Assembly (NCBI RefSeq): GCF_013426915.1
Contig: NZ_AP023182.1
Location: 496,001 to 560,000 of the forward strand
DNA from: Paraburkholderia sp. PGU19
GTDB lineage: Bacteria > Pseudomonadota > Gammaproteobacteria > Burkholderiales > Burkholderiaceae
Length of the DNA: 64,000 nucleotides
Reading direction: 5' to 3'
The position numbers and the translations under genes are program-made. The notes under the pieces are model-generated. The model was not told the DNA's origin, did not search any database, and worked only from the letters and a program-made list of their open reading frames with translations. Within the stretch, counting starts at the first letter, position 1; every line of letters starts with the position of its first letter. This document shows positions 32,021-41,100 of the stretch, one piece after another.

Positions 32021-33605
32021 TGACGATTCTCCGATGCAACCGGGTGATCGCATCCAGTGACGACAGCACGGCGCCTTCCTGCCATGCCGGGATTTGGGAA
32101 GCGTGCTCTCCAGCAAGGACGACCCGTCCGTCGATCTGACAGAGATTCGCGTAATGCGCTTTTCTCAACGCATCCGTCCATGCGGCGAAGCAGCCATTCG
32201 TGAACGGTGATCGGCTCCAGCTCATCGCGAAGCCCTTCTGGTACTCGCGCGCGTACTGCGGATGAATCTGGCTGCCCTGGCTCAATGCGACCGCGATCCG
32301 TTCGGCAGGGGGCAGCGCACCCATCTCATAGCTGGCGGGCCCCCACATGTAGGCGCCGAGCAGCACCGCAGGACCGATCGATCCGTAACCTGTTGCCGGA
32401 TAGCCGATCATCGAGATCGGCAGGTCGGTATGCGTGATGCCGCCGTAGATCTGCTCGTCTTCTTCCCAGAATCGCCGGCCGAATTGCAACCCGATTTTCA
32501 CCGATGTCTCGTAGGGCACCCCATCGATCGCGGCGCGCATGTCCGGGCCGACCGCAATGTCGATCTGACTCAGAATCGAGAGCGGGATGGTGCACACCAG
32601 CCAATCCGCGTGCGCGTTCCGCTCGGTCCGGGTGGTCGTATCGGTATAGCGCACTGTGACACCTTGCTCGTCCTGCAAGATGGCCGTGACTCTGGCGTTG
32701 AACACTACGTCGCTTGCGATCTGCGAATGAAGCGCATGGGCAATTCTGTCCATGCCGCCGACGGGCTGGAAAATGGTGCTCTGGAAGTCCTGCTCGTTTC
32801 CAGACGAGAGCCACTGCCACAAACGCGATGCAAGCAAGGGGTCGCGCGGGAGCAGATTCGACGGCACGGCCGGGGGCATCAGACTACCGCCATGCGCGGT
32901 CGCGAACCCACGGCGCTCACTGCTTCGCCGCCCCGCCTGATAGGCTCCGTCCCGCTCGAGCGCACCCCATTCGCGCAGCGATTCGAGTAGAAGATGCGCG
33001 TCTTCGACTGACAACGCATCATCGAGTGCGTCCTTGCGGATTGCTTTGGAAAGCAGTTCGGCGATATAACCTTGATAGTCGGTCTGCACCGCGCGGAATC
33101 GTTGCGGCTTGCCACCAAAAGCCTCCGTCGAATGCAGGTACGCGTTGTAATTGACCTGGATAAACGGCTCGAGGGGCACCTTCAGACGTTTTGCGTAGTC
33201 AAGTACGCCCTGGTGGTGATACGGAATGCGCCACGGCCCCGGATTCAGATAAAGCCCGTCAGCGAAATCGCAATACTGGGTGGCACCGCCGAGTTCTGTA
33301 TAGCGATCACCGCCCCTGACGGTCCATGCCCGACCGCCTGCGCGGTTGTTGTACTCGAGCACCTGCACGTGGTAGCCCGCGTTCCTCAACTCAAAGGCCG
33401 CGACGAGGCCGGCCATGCCCGCGCCGAGCACGAGAATTCGCGTTCCTCTCGGTGCGCCATCGAGTCTGACCGGTCCGGCGTAGGTCGAGGTAGGGGCGAA
33501 CCCAAGCGTGCTCATGCCTTGCATCATGGCGGCCGCGCCGAGGTTCTTGCCGATCAGCGTCAGCAGGTGCCGGCGGCTCATCGCATTTGTGGTCATTCTC
33601 GACAT
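32013..33605 (-). CDS. flavin-dependent amine oxidase/dehydrogenase, Tat-exported
   Basis: About 530 residues of the flavin monoamine oxidase family. The N-terminus carries a twin-arginine signal (MSRRHLLTLIGKNLGAAA, Arg pair at 11-12 counted from ATG 33605), then the FAD Rossmann motif LGAGMAG (60-66) and RAGGRAWT (88-95). The C-terminus has the family's LAGEHAS and WQEGAVLSS motifs. Location is thus likely periplasmic. The overlapping c-type cytochrome gene implies that it works as a dehydrogenase with cytochrome as acceptor, as reported for Pseudomonas nicotine oxidoreductase and its cytochrome partner. The substrate is unknown. The start is uncertain among ATG 33605, 33596 and 33581, since no strong ribosome site is visible. 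Confidence 0.87.
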   Translation of the reverse strand: MSRMTTNAMSRRHLLTLIGKNLGAAAMMQGMSTLGFAPTSTYAGPVRLDGAPRGTRILVLGAGMAGLVAAFELRNAGYHVQVLEYNNRAGGRAWTVRGGDRYTELGGATQYCDFADGLYLNPGPWRIPYHHQGVLDYAKRLKVPLEPFIQVNYNAYLHSTEAFGGKPQRFRAVQTDYQGYIAELLSKAIRKDALDDALSVEDAHLLLESLREWGALERDGAYQAGRRSSERRGFATAHGGSLMPPAVPSNLLPRDPLLASRLWQWLSSGNEQDFQSTIFQPVGGMDRIAHALHSQIASDVVFNARVTAILQDEQGVTVRYTDTTTRTERNAHADWLVCTIPLSILSQIDIAVGPDMRAAIDGVPYETSVKIGLQFGRRFWEEDEQIYGGITHTDLPISMIGYPATGYGSIGPAVLLGAYMWGPASYEMGALPPAERIAVALSQGSQIHPQYAREYQKGFAMSWSRSPFTNGCFAAWTDALRKAHYANLCQIDGRVVLAGEHASQIPAWQEGAVLSSLDAITRLHRRIVNG

Positions 33606-33921
33606 AAGGACGCGGCGCCCCGACGGGAGAGAAGCGATGGTGAACGAAATCAGATTGCATCCCAAATTGCAAAAGCATGAGTCATCTGGATTTGTATGCT
33701 TGAGGATTGCGTTTGGGCGTACTGCAACGGACTAGTTCATTTTATGCGATGACCCGTCGGGCGTCGTAAATCGAATACCAGAATCACCGGTGGTGAACAC
33801 GCGATGTGGTCGTCGCGCCCCTCGTTGCGGCGCGAACGAATCCAGCGCCGCTACGTTACATGCTCAGCGGCTCAGTTGCTGAACCGCCTGGTCCACTTCG
33901 CCTCGTCAAGGAAGAGTTTAA
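33606..33921. other. divergent intergenic region
   Basis: 316 bases between the amine oxidase (minus) and a DUF4148 gene (plus). It holds the promoters for both. An imperfect hairpin GCGGCTCAG-TTG-CTGAACCGC lies near 33867-33887. No further gene. Confidence 0.4.
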
Positions 33922-34146
33922 ATGAATCCTCGTTTTACTGACTGTCCTGACTGGCTTTCCATCAGGTCCGTACCGGGCTCGCTGATCAGTGGTGCAGCGA
34001 TGTTGTTGACTTCAACGTGTTTGTACGCACAAACCATGTCGCAATCCACGACCCATCAGATCACTCGGGCGCAAGTTCTACGCGAACTTAAGGAGTTGGA
34101 GTTTGCCGGATATCGTCCGGTGCCAAGCGATCTCTACTATCCATGA
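33922..34146 (+). CDS. DUF4148 domain protein, shortened
   Basis: 74 residues. A hydrophobic export segment (SLISGAAMLLTSTCLYAQ) is followed by the DUF4148 core TRAQVLRELKELEFAGYRP...DLYYP. In relatives the YP motif continues with a short IQAAE-like stretch; here TGA follows YYP at once, and the in-frame continuation NVQDDE then TAA looks like the lost end, so a nonsense change is likely. The ribosome site AAGGAAGAG precedes ATG. DUF4148 proteins are small, exported, of unknown function and abundant in Burkholderiaceae; two more lie at 48.3 and 49.1 kb. Confidence 0.65.
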   Translation: MNPRFTDCPDWLSIRSVPGSLISGAAMLLTSTCLYAQTMSQSTTHQITRAQVLRELKELEFAGYRPVPSDLYYP

Positions 34147-34270
34147 AACGTTCAGGATGACGAATAAATATTGGAAGCCAGGCGTCAGGCAGAAAAAATT
34201 TACTCGCCGGTACAAAGCAGCCGGGATTCGAGAGCACATTGCGTTGAGTATAGCGGAGGGGCGGCAGGCA

Positions 34271-35599
34271 TCAATCGCCGTCCTCCTCGTGCTGATGATG
34301 TTTCCAGCCCTTGTGCAAGCCATTGTCGTGCCATTGCCGACGGTCCCTGTACTCGCCCGCATATCCGTGACCGTAGGCATCGGGTGCTTGCGCGTACATG
34401 ACGGGGGGCTCCTGATACACGCCTGGCTGTCCCGCGTATTCGACTACGGGAGCCGCTTCAAACACAACGGTTGGCGGCGCTTCATACACGGGAACGGGTC
34501 GCGCCGGACGGGGGCGATCCTGCGTCGCGAAATCGCCCGCACGACCAGGCCGCCCCGTAGCAAACTGCGATGCAGCGAAATCCCGGGACGGTGCAGCGCC
34601 GTGATCGAACGGAGGGGAAGGTACGTGGCGGGCAATCTCAGCGCGGGAAACCCCAGTCCCGCGAGAAGAAGCCGACGATGGCGGTGCACTACGACCGGGC
34701 GAAGACATCTGTCGCTTTGGCGGTGCAGATCGGGGGATCCCGAGCGCCTGCCGCACGCTCGCCATAAAGTGCGACGCCCAATTCCCGCGATTTTGGGGCA
34801 CGCCGCCGCCCGCTTTGCCAGGCCGCCCTGCAACTGGCCGCCCTGCAGCAGAACCCCGGGAAGGTGCCGCGCGGCGCTCGAACGAAGTGGAAGGCGAAGG
34901 AGTGGCGAGTTCGGTATGGGCGATTGCGCGAGCAGAAGGTGTGGTTGATGGCGTGACCGGACCCGACGAGGACACTTGTTGTGTCGGCGATACCGGTTCG
35001 ATTGTCCCGTGCACCTCGGTGCTGGCCTTGGATACGTCGTAGGCGCTCTGATCATGATGGTTGGGCCAGACATCAAGCGTAATGGCACCTGCGACCCCGA
35101 AGGCCAATGCGCTCGTCCACGCAACCCAAAGCTCGGGGCGTCCAAACCACGTAGTCGGTGCGGCCGGCACTGGATCAACAGCAAGATTGGCGCCGACAGC
35201 AAGGCTACCTGCACGCCGATGCAGCAACCCCGGCTGCAGGGACATGGCGCCAGCCCTCGACTCATTTCGCGTGATCTTTCGATCGACTTTGCTCACACTT
35301 GTATGCAGCCGAGGGAACCTCCTGAAGAGAATGATGACCGAAACGATCACGCACATCAGCGTATTGGCCAGATTCATCCAGAACATCCCGTTTGGAATTC
35401 CCCGGCTCATTTCGAGGAGCATGAGTGCGAACGTGCCATTGCTGATAGCCCAACTACCCCAACTGAGCAGACTGTGGCTGCGCACGTCTGCTTCGCTGGC
35501 GAGGAGTTTGCCGATGGTCGGAAGGTACGTCAGGATGCGCGCCCCATTCCAGAACAGGAACATCGCGCTAAGTACCTGGATGTAGAGTTCGTGAGACAT
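34271..35599 (-). CDS. membrane protein with long proline-rich tail
   Basis: 442 residues from ATG 35599, fixed by a strong AAGGAGG five bases upstream. Residues 1-95 hold three membrane segments with a YLPTIGKLL start that resembles PQ-loop/SWEET-like half-transporters. Another hydrophobic stretch lies near residues 150-175 (WVAWTSALAFGVAGAI). The rest, about 265 residues, is low-complexity and rich in Pro, Ala, Ser and Arg, with repeated APSR and GRPG-type motifs, Tyr/Pro-rich PVYEAPP-like units and a His/Glu/Asp tail (HKGWKHHQHEEDGD) that could bind metal. No function is known. The large opposite-strand frame across it is a shadow. Confidence 0.68.
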   Translation of the reverse strand: MSHELYIQVLSAMFLFWNGARILTYLPTIGKLLASEADVRSHSLLSWGSWAISNGTFALMLLEMSRGIPNGMFWMNLANTLMCVIVSVIILFRRFPRLHTSVSKVDRKITRNESRAGAMSLQPGLLHRRAGSLAVGANLAVDPVPAAPTTWFGRPELWVAWTSALAFGVAGAITLDVWPNHHDQSAYDVSKASTEVHGTIEPVSPTQQVSSSGPVTPSTTPSARAIAHTELATPSPSTSFERRAAPSRGSAAGRPVAGRPGKAGGGVPQNRGNWASHFMASVRQALGIPRSAPPKRQMSSPGRSAPPSSASSRGTGVSRAEIARHVPSPPFDHGAAPSRDFAASQFATGRPGRAGDFATQDRPRPARPVPVYEAPPTVVFEAAPVVEYAGQPGVYQEPPVMYAQAPDAYGHGYAGEYRDRRQWHDNGLHKGWKHHQHEEDGD

Positions 35600-35776
35600 C
35601 TCGACCTCCTTGCCAGCCGTGGCGGGGCGGGCCATGTACTCCGTCGCAGGCACCCGGGGTATTTCATGCGCAGTTCCTGTTCAACGAGGAACTGCTTACG
35701 CTTGCCAGCTAGAACCCGACCGGCCAAGCTGCTGCGCAAGCCGCATTCGCCCAGGCACGCCGATTTTCAGAAGTCC

Positions 35777-35992
35777 TTATGCCAGACCTCTGCAAACGGT
35801 TGGTACTTGACGGGATCGCTTGAGCTTTGCGACCGCAAGCAGACTCGCGGCGGCCATTGCGATCGTCTGCATGTCTCGCGCCAACATTGAGGTCTGACCA
35901 AAAAGCATGCCAACACCGCGTCCGACCGCTCGTCCGATGGTCCGATTTGTCGGCCGCGTGGATAGCAACGTTTTCGTAGCCCACTGGCTCAT
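35777..35992 (-). CDS. hypothetical small protein (doubtful)
   Basis: 71 codons from ATG 35992. The translation is moderately hydrophobic with a central SMLARDMQTIAMAAASLLAVA segment that could be a membrane helix, and basic ends. No ribosome site is visible and no family is recognised. It lies upstream of, and in the same direction as, the proline-rich membrane protein. Confidence 0.3.
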   Translation of the reverse strand: MSQWATKTLLSTRPTNRTIGRAVGRGVGMLFGQTSMLARDMQTIAMAAASLLAVAKLKRSRQVPTVCRGLA

Positions 35993-36078
35993 GATAGAAA
36001 ACTTATCGCAATGTCGCTGCCCCGCCGTCTCTCGCCTACGGCCGCGCTGAACACGCCGGTGGGTCGATTCACGAATAT

Positions 36079-36198
36079 TCAAGTACGAAGCGTGGGTGCA
36101 TTACGCAGGCGCATTGCAAGTAGGGAGCCGCCCATGTCGGCAGCGGTATCGAGGGCCGCGATCACGCATGCGCTTATTAGCTGCTCCTGATACAGCAT
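36079..36198 (-). CDS. candidate 39-residue protein with strong ribosome site
   Basis: A short frame preceded by GAGGAGGAGGTC, one of the best ribosome sites in the window. The predicted peptide starts MLYQEQLISACVIAALDTAA and continues with one more amphipathic stretch (MGGSLLAMRLRN). No family recognised. It is in the same direction as the two small genes downstream and could be a small membrane-associated peptide or a remnant start of a longer gene. Confidence 0.35.
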   Translation of the reverse strand: MLYQEQLISACVIAALDTAADMGGSLLAMRLRNAPTLRT

Positions 36199-36715
36199 GA
36201 CCTCCTCCTCAGCGTCTGAATGGCCGCGCCCACTTTTTCGTATGCCTGAGCAGGCGCATCGACATGGTCAGCGCCAGCAACCGTCTTTTGCTATTCAGCA
36301 ACCTCGAAAGAGTCGTGCGTCCCGAGCAACAGGACCAGTATCGAAAGGGGAAGCGGTCGTCCAGCAGGAATATCGAACTCGCCACCATTAGTGAATCGTG
36401 TGTGAGCCGGCCGGCAATGGCTTGAGCATCAGAAAATAGCCTTCTTCCACGGCTATTCCGTTACCACCCGTCTGATTGAAGACTCACGGCGAAGGGGAGC
36501 AAAAAAATGAAAGCTGGTCTATGAGCGTTCAACAGCCGTCAGGTCGTTGACCATCAAACCGTCAATCGAACAGAGCCGATTCGAGATATAGCCCGCAACG
36601 CGCTGCGCAAGAAGATTCCCGGCAGGTAATACAGGTCGCATCAACCGTTATAGTCAGATCCGCTGAAGATTTGCTGAAGCATGCCCGCACTGATCAAACA
36701 AGTTCTGGCTGCGAT
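36199..36715. other. intergenic region
   Basis: About 520 bases with no gene. Contains a 7-bp stem AATAGCC / GGCTATT (36435-36457) and a good ribosome site before a five-codon frame at about 36507 that goes nowhere, which looks like debris from past rearrangement. An IS remnant follows. Confidence 0.4.
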
Positions 36716-36925
36716 ATGGTGAAGCACGTCTTCGTCAAAGCTGTAGCCCGGCTTGATAACCGAGCGGAAAACAGCCATCAACCTGCACGTGAACGCGAGC
36801 GTCGCATGCGCGGCTTGCTCGACCTGAATCTCACGCAGGAGGATCTCTCGTGCTTTGGTCCGATTCCGACAACAGCTAAATGCCGGCCGAAGCGGTGCAG
36901 CTTGCGGCCAGCACTGTCGTGTGCG
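36716..36925 (+). pseudogene. IS6-type transposase C-terminal remnant
   Basis: The translation of 36716-36870 reads HVFVKAVARLDNRAENSHQP then ARERERRMRG and LSCFGPI, which is the conserved C-terminal block (NNRAENSHQPTRERERRMRG type) of IS6-like transposases. The frame decays after that, and nothing of the N-terminal DDE domain is present upstream. No terminal inverted repeat was found. It abuts the 3' end of the diiron gene, marking an old insertion/deletion point. Confidence 0.6.
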
Positions 36926-37867
36926 CTAACTCGTGATCGGTGCCAGAGCAGTTTCGATTCGAGACATCTGGTTTCCGGTGATCAGGCCGCTGAGGATCTG
37001 ACCGAAGCGGGGTTCCTGCACCCCCGAAATGATGTATTGCCACCTGTACGCTGCAAGCAGACTCGCGCGTACGGATTCTTTGTCGGCCATCGACAGCGAT
37101 CGTCCGCAGACCATTGCAAAGTAATCAGCGTCCGCGTCAGCCTGCGTCTGCACGATGCCGTCAACGGCGGCGACCAGTTCGATCAGATCGTCGACCGCCT
37201 CGTCGCGCTCTTCAGGCGAAAGTCTTGCGTCTTCACGTCGCCATTCGAGTTCGTCGAGAATCGCATGCTGTGATTCCTCTCGCCAGTGGTAGAGAAATAC
37301 ATCCTTCCATAATTCAGACGAATTCGAATCCATATCGATACTGCCCCGGTAGTGCGCAAGCACGAAAAGTTCGATATGACACGTCAGCGCCATCACTGCC
37401 CAAGTGGACTTCGCAAGCACGAACGAGGCCACGCTGTTTGCCTCCGGCAAGAACGTGTAGCCGGACGGCATACCTTCGGCGCACATCTGTTCGATGCGGC
37501 GAAACAGTTCCTGATGCTTGATTTCCTCATCGCCAAACCGGACGAGCGCTTCGAGCGCGCTTTGGTCGCCGAGACGGTATGGGCCGCTCATATCGATTAC
37601 CTTTGCTGCAATAAAGCGTTCGACGAGACCAAACATGTTCGCGTACGTGCGGCCCTGAATCTGACTAAGCAGGCGCTGCTCGTCGGAGTCGAGAAAGCCG
37701 AGAGAATCGACCTTCGACAGAGCGTCCGGCAAGAACTTCTTCGTGAAATCAAAGTGTCGGCCGCGAATCACGTCGCGGTCGATATCCCAGCGAACGCGCT
37801 TCGACGCAGCGATGCATTTCGCGTAGCGGTCAGCCTCGAGCTGATGCCCGTTAGTCATGGTTTCCAT
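36926..37867 (-). CDS. ferritin-like diiron protein (AurF-like oxygenase candidate)
   Basis: 313 residues from ATG 37867, chosen because AAGGAG lies nine bases upstream; the first ATG overlaps that site. The protein is helical and shows a diiron-carboxylate ligand pattern: E83 (LVERF), E115-x-x-H118 (DEEIKHQE), E166 (CHIELF) and E198-x-x-H201 (EESQHAILDE). This matches ferritin-like diiron enzymes, and the length and layout resemble the AurF/N-oxygenase group. Activity is not proven. It is divergent from the giant SARP-like regulator across 262 bases, so that regulator is its likely controller. The substrate is unknown. Confidence 0.72.
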   Translation of the reverse strand: METMTNGHQLEADRYAKCIAASKRVRWDIDRDVIRGRHFDFTKKFLPDALSKVDSLGFLDSDEQRLLSQIQGRTYANMFGLVERFIAAKVIDMSGPYRLGDQSALEALVRFGDEEIKHQELFRRIEQMCAEGMPSGYTFLPEANSVASFVLAKSTWAVMALTCHIELFVLAHYRGSIDMDSNSSELWKDVFLYHWREESQHAILDELEWRREDARLSPEERDEAVDDLIELVAAVDGIVQTQADADADYFAMVCGRSLSMADKESVRASLLAAYRWQYIISGVQEPRFGQILSGLITGNQMSRIETALAPITS

Positions 37868-37950
37868 TTGAAACATCTCCTTCCATCGTGATTCACGGAT
37901 ACCTCATACGTCCAGTGGCTTCCCTCGCCGCGTCGGGCGTAGGGCATCGC

Positions 37951-37989
37951 CACGATCCAACTATCGTTGCCGGACGTCATTGGATCGTG
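37951..37989. promoter_or_regulatory. 10-bp inverted repeat in divergent promoter region
   Basis: CACGATCCAA (37951-37960) and TTGGATCGTG (37980-37989), perfect arms separated by 19 bases, in the gap between the diiron gene and the SARP-like regulator. It could be a two-site operator or a stem in the leader RNA. Confidence 0.5.
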
Positions 37990-38006
37990 AAGAGCGTGCC
38001 GGGCCG

Positions 38007-38025
38007 CGTAAAAACACCGTAAAAA
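38007..38025 (+). promoter_or_regulatory. direct repeat CGTAAAAA with 11-bp period
   Basis: Two copies of CGTAAAAA starting at 38007 and 38018, exactly 11 bp apart. SARP-type activators classically bind direct repeats spaced by one helical turn. The position just before a ribosome site is unusual for an activator site, so this is tentative. Confidence 0.35.
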
Positions 38026-38037
38026 AGGAGACTTGCA

Positions 38038-38109
38038 ATGGAAGGGGCGAGAAGTCCGCGTGGCTTGCCCGAATGTCGCGTACCGGAGAGTAAACTATTT
38101 GAAGGCTAA
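38038..38109 (+). CDS. candidate 23-residue leader peptide
   Basis: A short frame with a near-ideal ribosome site (AAAAAAGGAGA, seven bases before ATG 38038), ending TAA at 38109, 20 bases before the ATG of the SARP-like gene. That large gene itself has no visible ribosome site. The arrangement suggests a leader peptide that governs translation of the regulator by coupling or attenuation. The peptide is basic and contains one Cys and three Pro; no family is known. Confidence 0.4.
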   Translation: MEGARSPRGLPECRVPESKLFEG

Positions 38110-38129
38110 AACTTCAGCTGACGCACGAC

Positions 38130-41100
38130 ATGACCCGGCTCATGATCGAAGTTTTCGGTGGCTTGCACATAAGACTTGTTGGGAAGCTTGTGCCTTTGGA
38201 CTTTCCCACGAGGAAAAGCAAAGCCATCCTGGCTTACCTTGCGCTATCGCCGGGCATGCTGCGCTCCCGGGAGCAACTGGCGAGCGTGTTCTGGGAGCGC
38301 AGTGCGGAAGAACAGGCAAGAGCCAGTTTGCGGCAAACACTGTCGAGCTTACGCAGGACGCTACCGGACGCGCCCCCGCTGTTGAATGCGGAGGCAGACG
38401 CTGTCTGGCTCGACTCACATCTCGTGGAAGTCGACGCGCTACAGTTCGCCCACCTTGCGAATGAGCCGTCTCACGATTCAATGGCGAAGGCCGTCGCGCT
38501 CTATCGAGGCGTGCTCTTCGATGGTTTTGGCCTTCGCGAAGAACCTTTCGAACAGTGGATGACCGTCGAGCGCCGCTGGTTTCATGAGCGCGCTGTGGAG
38601 GTATTCGCCGAACTTGTCTCCCATTGGGAACAATCTGGGGAACTCGATCGCGCGATTTCCGTGGCCAGTAGAGTGCTGGCTTTGGACCCGCTGCTCGAAT
38701 GGGCTCACGCGGCGCTCATACGACTGTATTTGCGCACGGGACGTCGCGACGCTGCTGTTCGGCAATATCAGGAGTGCGTCCGCGTGCTCAATACTGAACT
38801 CGGCATTGCGCCTGCCGAGGAAACGCAACGTCTTGCTAGCCAGATCCATCACGATTCAGGCAGACATAGCGAGCCTGCCGCGAGCGCCGCGTTTGCTGGA
38901 CCGGGCGCCGTGCAGAGCGGGAGCGCATCGCGCGCTGAGTGCGCAGCGGACATCTCAACTGTCTTGCCGGCGGAGCGCAAGCAGGTGAGCGTGCTCTGCG
39001 CGCGCGTGCGCGAGCCTGTCAGCGATACGGATCCCGAGACGGCGCTCGAGCAGTTCGACCCTGTGCTGAAGGCAATGGTCGATGCCGTTCACCGTTTTGG
39101 CGGCCGGGTGACCCAGTTCAGATGCGATGGCGTGACTGCCCTGTTCGGCGCCCCAGTCGCACAAGAGGACCACGCGGTGCGGGCTTGTTATGCTGCGTTC
39201 GCGATGCGCGAAGGCATTCCTGCCCTCACGGGCCGGCATCTTGATGCGCGGATCGGCGTACATTCGGGCGAGGCCGTCGTCCGCACGATCGGCGACAACC
39301 GTTCGCAGCACTATGACGCGCTTGGCTCCGTACCGCAGTTGGCGAACCGGATCGATGCCGCACTGTCTGCCGGAGAAATCGGTGTGAGCGCCGATACTGT
39401 GCGCTGTGCCGAAGGCTTTATCGAACTGTCGGATCGTCAGGTAAGGCTGCTTTCCGGGGCGACCTCTGCTCCCGTCGAGATTTTCATCCTGCGTACAAAG
39501 TCCGCGCTCCGCCTTCGCTGGAATGCACGCACGGTTCGCGAACTGACACGTTTTGTCGGCCGCGATGCGGAGCTGGCCACTTTGCAGGGCATGCTCGAAC
39601 GCGCCGGACGTGGCGCTGGCCAGGTGTGCGCGATCGTTGGCGAGCCGGGCGTGGGCAAGTCCCGTCTCGTGCATGAGTTTGTCAACTCGGCACACGCGAC
39701 CAGTTGGACGAGACTCGAGACGGGCACGTCCTCGCTCGACACGAGCGCGATCTATCTGCCGCTCGCCAATCTGCTGCGGACATGGTTCGGCATTGGCGAG
39801 CGCGATACCCTGGCTGAGGCGGCCGACCGGCTTCATCGCGGCGTCGATGCCATCGACCCGGCACTCGCATCGATGCGCGCCCCGCTGACAGCCCTTCTCG
39901 ACCTGCCGCCGGAAGATCCGCAATGGGAGATGGCGAGTCCACCGCAAAAACGCAAGCGCACGCTTGAAGCGATCGTCTCTCTTGTGATCCGTGCGAGTGA
40001 GAAGCGTCCGTTGATACTCGTTGTCGAGGATCTGCATTGGAGCGATGACGGCACCCAGGTGGTGCTCGATCATCTCGTCGACTTTATCGCCGCTTCGCGT
40101 GTGTTGTTGATCGTGACCCATCGACCCGAATATCGGCACGCATGGTTCGGCAAGAGCTATTTTTCCCAACTGCGCCTGGAAAGTCTCGACGCCGAAAGCG
40201 CGGAACTGTTCCTGCGATCGCTGCTCGGCGACGACGCTCTGCTTTCAGCGCTTCGACGGCGCCTGATCGAGCGCACGGGACGCACGCCGCTTTTCCTCGA
40301 GGAGTCGGTTCGTGCGCTGGCCGATGCGGGTGCATTGATCGGCCGGACGGGGGCCTACCGGATGGTTCAAACCATCAAGACGTTCGAGATTCCATCGACC
40401 GTGCATGCCGTCCTCGCCTCGCGGATCGACCGGCTGTCCGCGCAGCAGAAAACCCTGCTGCAGATGGCGGCTGTGATCGGTGACGAGTTTCCTGTCGATC
40501 TTCTTCAGCAGGTTGCCGATCTCGACCGCGAACAGCTGCTCGATCTGCTGGGTGATCTGCAGGCGGCAGAATTCGTCTATCAGACGCGCTTGTTGCCGCA
40601 CCAGAAATACACCTTCAAGCATGCGCTGACACATCGTGTCGCCTACGCAAGCGTGCTCAAGGAGCGACGGCGTTCGATGCATGTACAGCTTGTGGAAGTC
40701 ATCGAGCGGCTTCACGCGCAGCGTCTCGACGAGCATGTCGAGCAGCTCGCGCATCACGCGCTTGCTGGCGAACTATGGGACAAGGCGCTTCATTATCTCT
40801 ACCGGTCCGCAGGCAAAGCGCTTCAACGGTCGGCGTATCAGCCGGCGACAGAGTACCTGCACAGAGGGCTCGAAATAATCAATACGTTGCCTCGCACGCC
40901 GGCGCTGCTCAGGCACGAACTCGATTATCAGAAGGTCCTCGGCGTAACCATGATGGCGGCGAAGGGCTGGGCGGCCAAAGAGGTACTGGACGCGTATACG
41001 CAAGCGAGAGTGCTGTGCGAGGAGCTTGGAGACGAGGGTGAACTATTCACGGTGCTGCGAGGCGAAGGTCAGTATCGAATGATCCGCGGCGAGTCTGAAA

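Noticed and set aside
34103..34948. 281-codon plus-strand frame
   Set aside because: Opposite to the proline-rich membrane protein, which has a strong ribosome site and membrane segments; the plus frame is low-complexity with none.
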